Shown piece after piece: positions 34,342-35,700 of a stretch of DNA of 35,700 bases. Each line of letters starts with the position of its first letter. Positions within the stretch are counted from its first letter, which is position 1. The position numbers were made by a program, and so were the translations under genes. Source of the stretch: Cellvibrionaceae bacterium. Lineage in GTDB: Bacteria; Pseudomonadota; Gammaproteobacteria; Pseudomonadales; Cellvibrionaceae. A model generated the notes under the pieces. That model worked only from the letters and a program-made list of their open reading frames with translations, was not told the origin of the DNA and searched no databases. Location: contig JAGKXD010000039.1 in NCBI GenBank assembly GCA_021151525.1, positions 1-35,700 of the forward strand, given 5' to 3'.

Positions 34342-35583
34342 TTAATTTTCTTGCGATAGCGCCTTATCAACATCAACGCCCAAGGTAATAGCACCAATTG
34401 GCTTTTGTGTTTGGGGATTTGATAAAGGCGCACTCACTTGCACCTGAAAGCGGCGCGACGATGCATCATATTTTATTTCATCAAAATAAATCGTTGCTTC
34501 AGGCATATTAAATACCTTAATAAACTTATCTTCATCGCCTTGCCAATAATCTGAAGTCATATCTGCAACCGCCACGTTATAACCGCGTTCATCCATTATG
34601 ATGACTTCAGAAAGTAAATCTTTAGAGTTGGCAGAAAACTGGCCCAACAAGCGCGAAACAGGTTGATTAATTACTGCCTTGGTAAAATCTTTATTATTTA
34701 CTTTAAACGCCAGCTGCCACTGATCGTCAATTTGCTTTAATTGATTATCTGATTTGCTTTTATTCGCCGTATTTTGTTGAACTACAGCGGCAATAATATC
34801 TTTATTGGCTCTTATTTTTTGTATCCAAGGTACAATTATCTTTTTAATTGACTCTTTTTCGCTCGCTGACAAATCAAATCCCATAGTGCTACAAGTACTA
34901 ATTCTATTGTTGAACGCAGTTAAAAAATCTGGATGCTGCCCCAAGAAAGGAGCGCCAAAATAAACTCCCAAAGGCATATACCGAAAAAATCGAGATTTAT
35001 AATCGCGATGAGTAACGTGCATTTTCTCTGCCGTTTTTTCAAATACTTCTTTGTCCAACAAAACTGCATCTATACGCTTACTGAACAGCAACTTCACCAA
35101 CTGTTCTAGATTATTCGCGGTTACAAAATCACTGTAGCCTTCATTACTCAAGATAGCTTCTTGTTGACTGCCAAGAATAACACCAATTTGAAAATGCTCT
35201 TTCCATGAGGCCGGAGCCACCATATCTGTGCGCCAAAACCAATACCAATTTTCCAACACCAAAGGGGCAGAAAAGGTCGCGAAATCACTGGCATCATCAA
35301 TCGCAACTGCCGTAAAAAAGCCATCGATTACACTAGCATGAACATCTTGACGGGCGCGACGCCAAGGTAAGGAGCGAATTTCATAGGTAAGCTGCATCTT
35401 TTCCAGAATGCACTTCACATGATCGACTGATCCGCCCTGCACAATTTCATTAGGCTGCTGAGTTTTCTTTTGCAGAACATTCGTTCCTAAAACAATAGTT
35501 GGGCGTTCCTCTGCGATTGATGCACTCGCAACAAACACTGTAAAGAAAGCGGCGAAGTAGAATAAGTTATGCAATAGTTTCAT
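34342..35583 (-). CDS. Periplasmic solute-binding protein (SBP_bac_3-like) fused to a Cache/PDC-like sensor domain
   Basis: The 413-residue protein has a signal peptide (about 1-24) and an N-terminal type 2 periplasmic-binding fold (about 27-245: 'LGTNVLQ', 'VKCILEKMQLTYEIRSLPWRRA', 'GFFTAVAIDDASDFATFSAPL', 'FQIGVILGSQQEAI'). The C-terminal part (about 275-413) looks like a Cache/PDC sensor: 'LLSEVIIMDERGYNVAVADM', 'TSDYWQGDEDKF', 'PIGAITLGVDVD'. There is no membrane anchor or output domain, so it would signal through a partner or bind ligand only. No transporter or sensor kinase is adjacent in the window; one may lie beyond 35700. The gene is monocistronic here. Confidence 0.7.
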   Translation of the reverse strand: MKLLHNLFYFAAFFTVFVASASIAEERPTIVLGTNVLQKKTQQPNEIVQGGSVDHVKCILEKMQLTYEIRSLPWRRARQDVHASVIDGFFTAVAIDDASDFATFSAPLVLENWYWFWRTDMVAPASWKEHFQIGVILGSQQEAILSNEGYSDFVTANNLEQLVKLLFSKRIDAVLLDKEVFEKTAEKMHVTHRDYKSRFFRYMPLGVYFGAPFLGQHPDFLTAFNNRISTCSTMGFDLSASEKESIKKIIVPWIQKIRANKDIIAAVVQQNTANKSKSDNQLKQIDDQWQLAFKVNNKDFTKAVINQPVSRLLGQFSANSKDLLSEVIIMDERGYNVAVADMTSDYWQGDEDKFIKVFNMPEATIYFDEIKYDASSRRFQVQVSAPLSNPQTQKPIGAITLGVDVDKALSQEN

Positions 35584-35700
35584 AAACGCTAACCCGAGTT
35601 AATCCCACAAAATCCTATTTTTATAAACTCTATGAAATAAATTTAACGTAGAGCTCACCCAAGCTTAGCAAAGCACACAGAACTCTGCGCACTTTTTACC

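Noticed and set aside
1..35700. CRISPR arrays, tRNA or rRNA genes, insertion sequences, prophage genes
   Set aside because: No regularly spaced repeats, tRNA-like cloverleaf ends, rRNA-like stretches, transposases or phage proteins were seen on either strand; the only mobile-type element is the REPIN.

Overview
The window looks like chromosomal DNA of a gammaproteobacterium of roughly 45-50% GC. Min-system, EttA, YgjP and DMT-transporter genes sit beside a xanthan-like exopolysaccharide cluster, a carbohydrate-oxidation locus and a TonB receptor. This mix suggests a Cellvibrio-like (Cellvibrionaceae) polysaccharide specialist. That placement is inferred from gene content; no 16S rRNA or tRNA gene is present to confirm it.

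Region 1 (about 1-13.5 kb) is an exopolysaccharide (EPS) assembly cluster of the Wzx/Wzy type. A forward operon runs: OPX export protein (cut by the window edge), PCP chain-length protein, a BY-kinase-like protein whose ATP-binding motifs are all degraded but which carries an MshEN-type c-di-GMP motif pair, a Wzy/GumE-like polymerase, a GumH-like mannosyltransferase, a secreted GH5 glucanase, a GumK-like glucuronosyltransferase, a GumM-like (WecG/TagA/CpsF) glucosyltransferase, a 27-codon mini-ORF coupled to a Wzx flippase, and a GT25 glycosyltransferase. A convergent reverse operon supplies the GumD-like priming transferase and an EpsL-like outer-membrane barrel. Together these predict a repeat unit built on the xanthan trunk (cellobiose, mannose, glucuronate), with a GT25-added sugar in place of the GumI-added terminal mannose.

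Region 2 (14-15.5 kb) holds a YgjP-type metallopeptidase overlapping an EamA/DMT transporter. Region 3 (15.9-22 kb) holds a secreted DUF1080 (3-keto-disaccharide hydrolase family) protein, a very large secreted protein joining a DUF1080-like lectin fold, a c-type haem domain and a sugar-dehydrogenase-like beta-propeller, and a TonB-dependent receptor. This looks like a periplasmic glycoside oxidation and cleavage pathway. It ends in a REPIN (two inverted REP hairpins with outer GTAG ends) and a strong bidirectional terminator.

Region 4 (22.2-25.1 kb, reverse) has a YceI lipoprotein, a membrane-anchored RoxA/MauG-like dihaem cytochrome and an RDD-family protein with a zinc ribbon. Region 5 is the minCDE operon (reverse) with a visible sigma-70-type promoter and terminator. 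Region 6 holds a DUF3300 protein with a long disordered tail, a methyl-accepting chemotaxis protein, the translation factor EttA, a PPK2 polyphosphate kinase with a convincing PhoB box and -10 element, a small SAM methyltransferase, and a periplasmic solute-binding/Cache fusion protein. I saw no CRISPR array, insertion sequence, phage gene, rRNA or tRNA.
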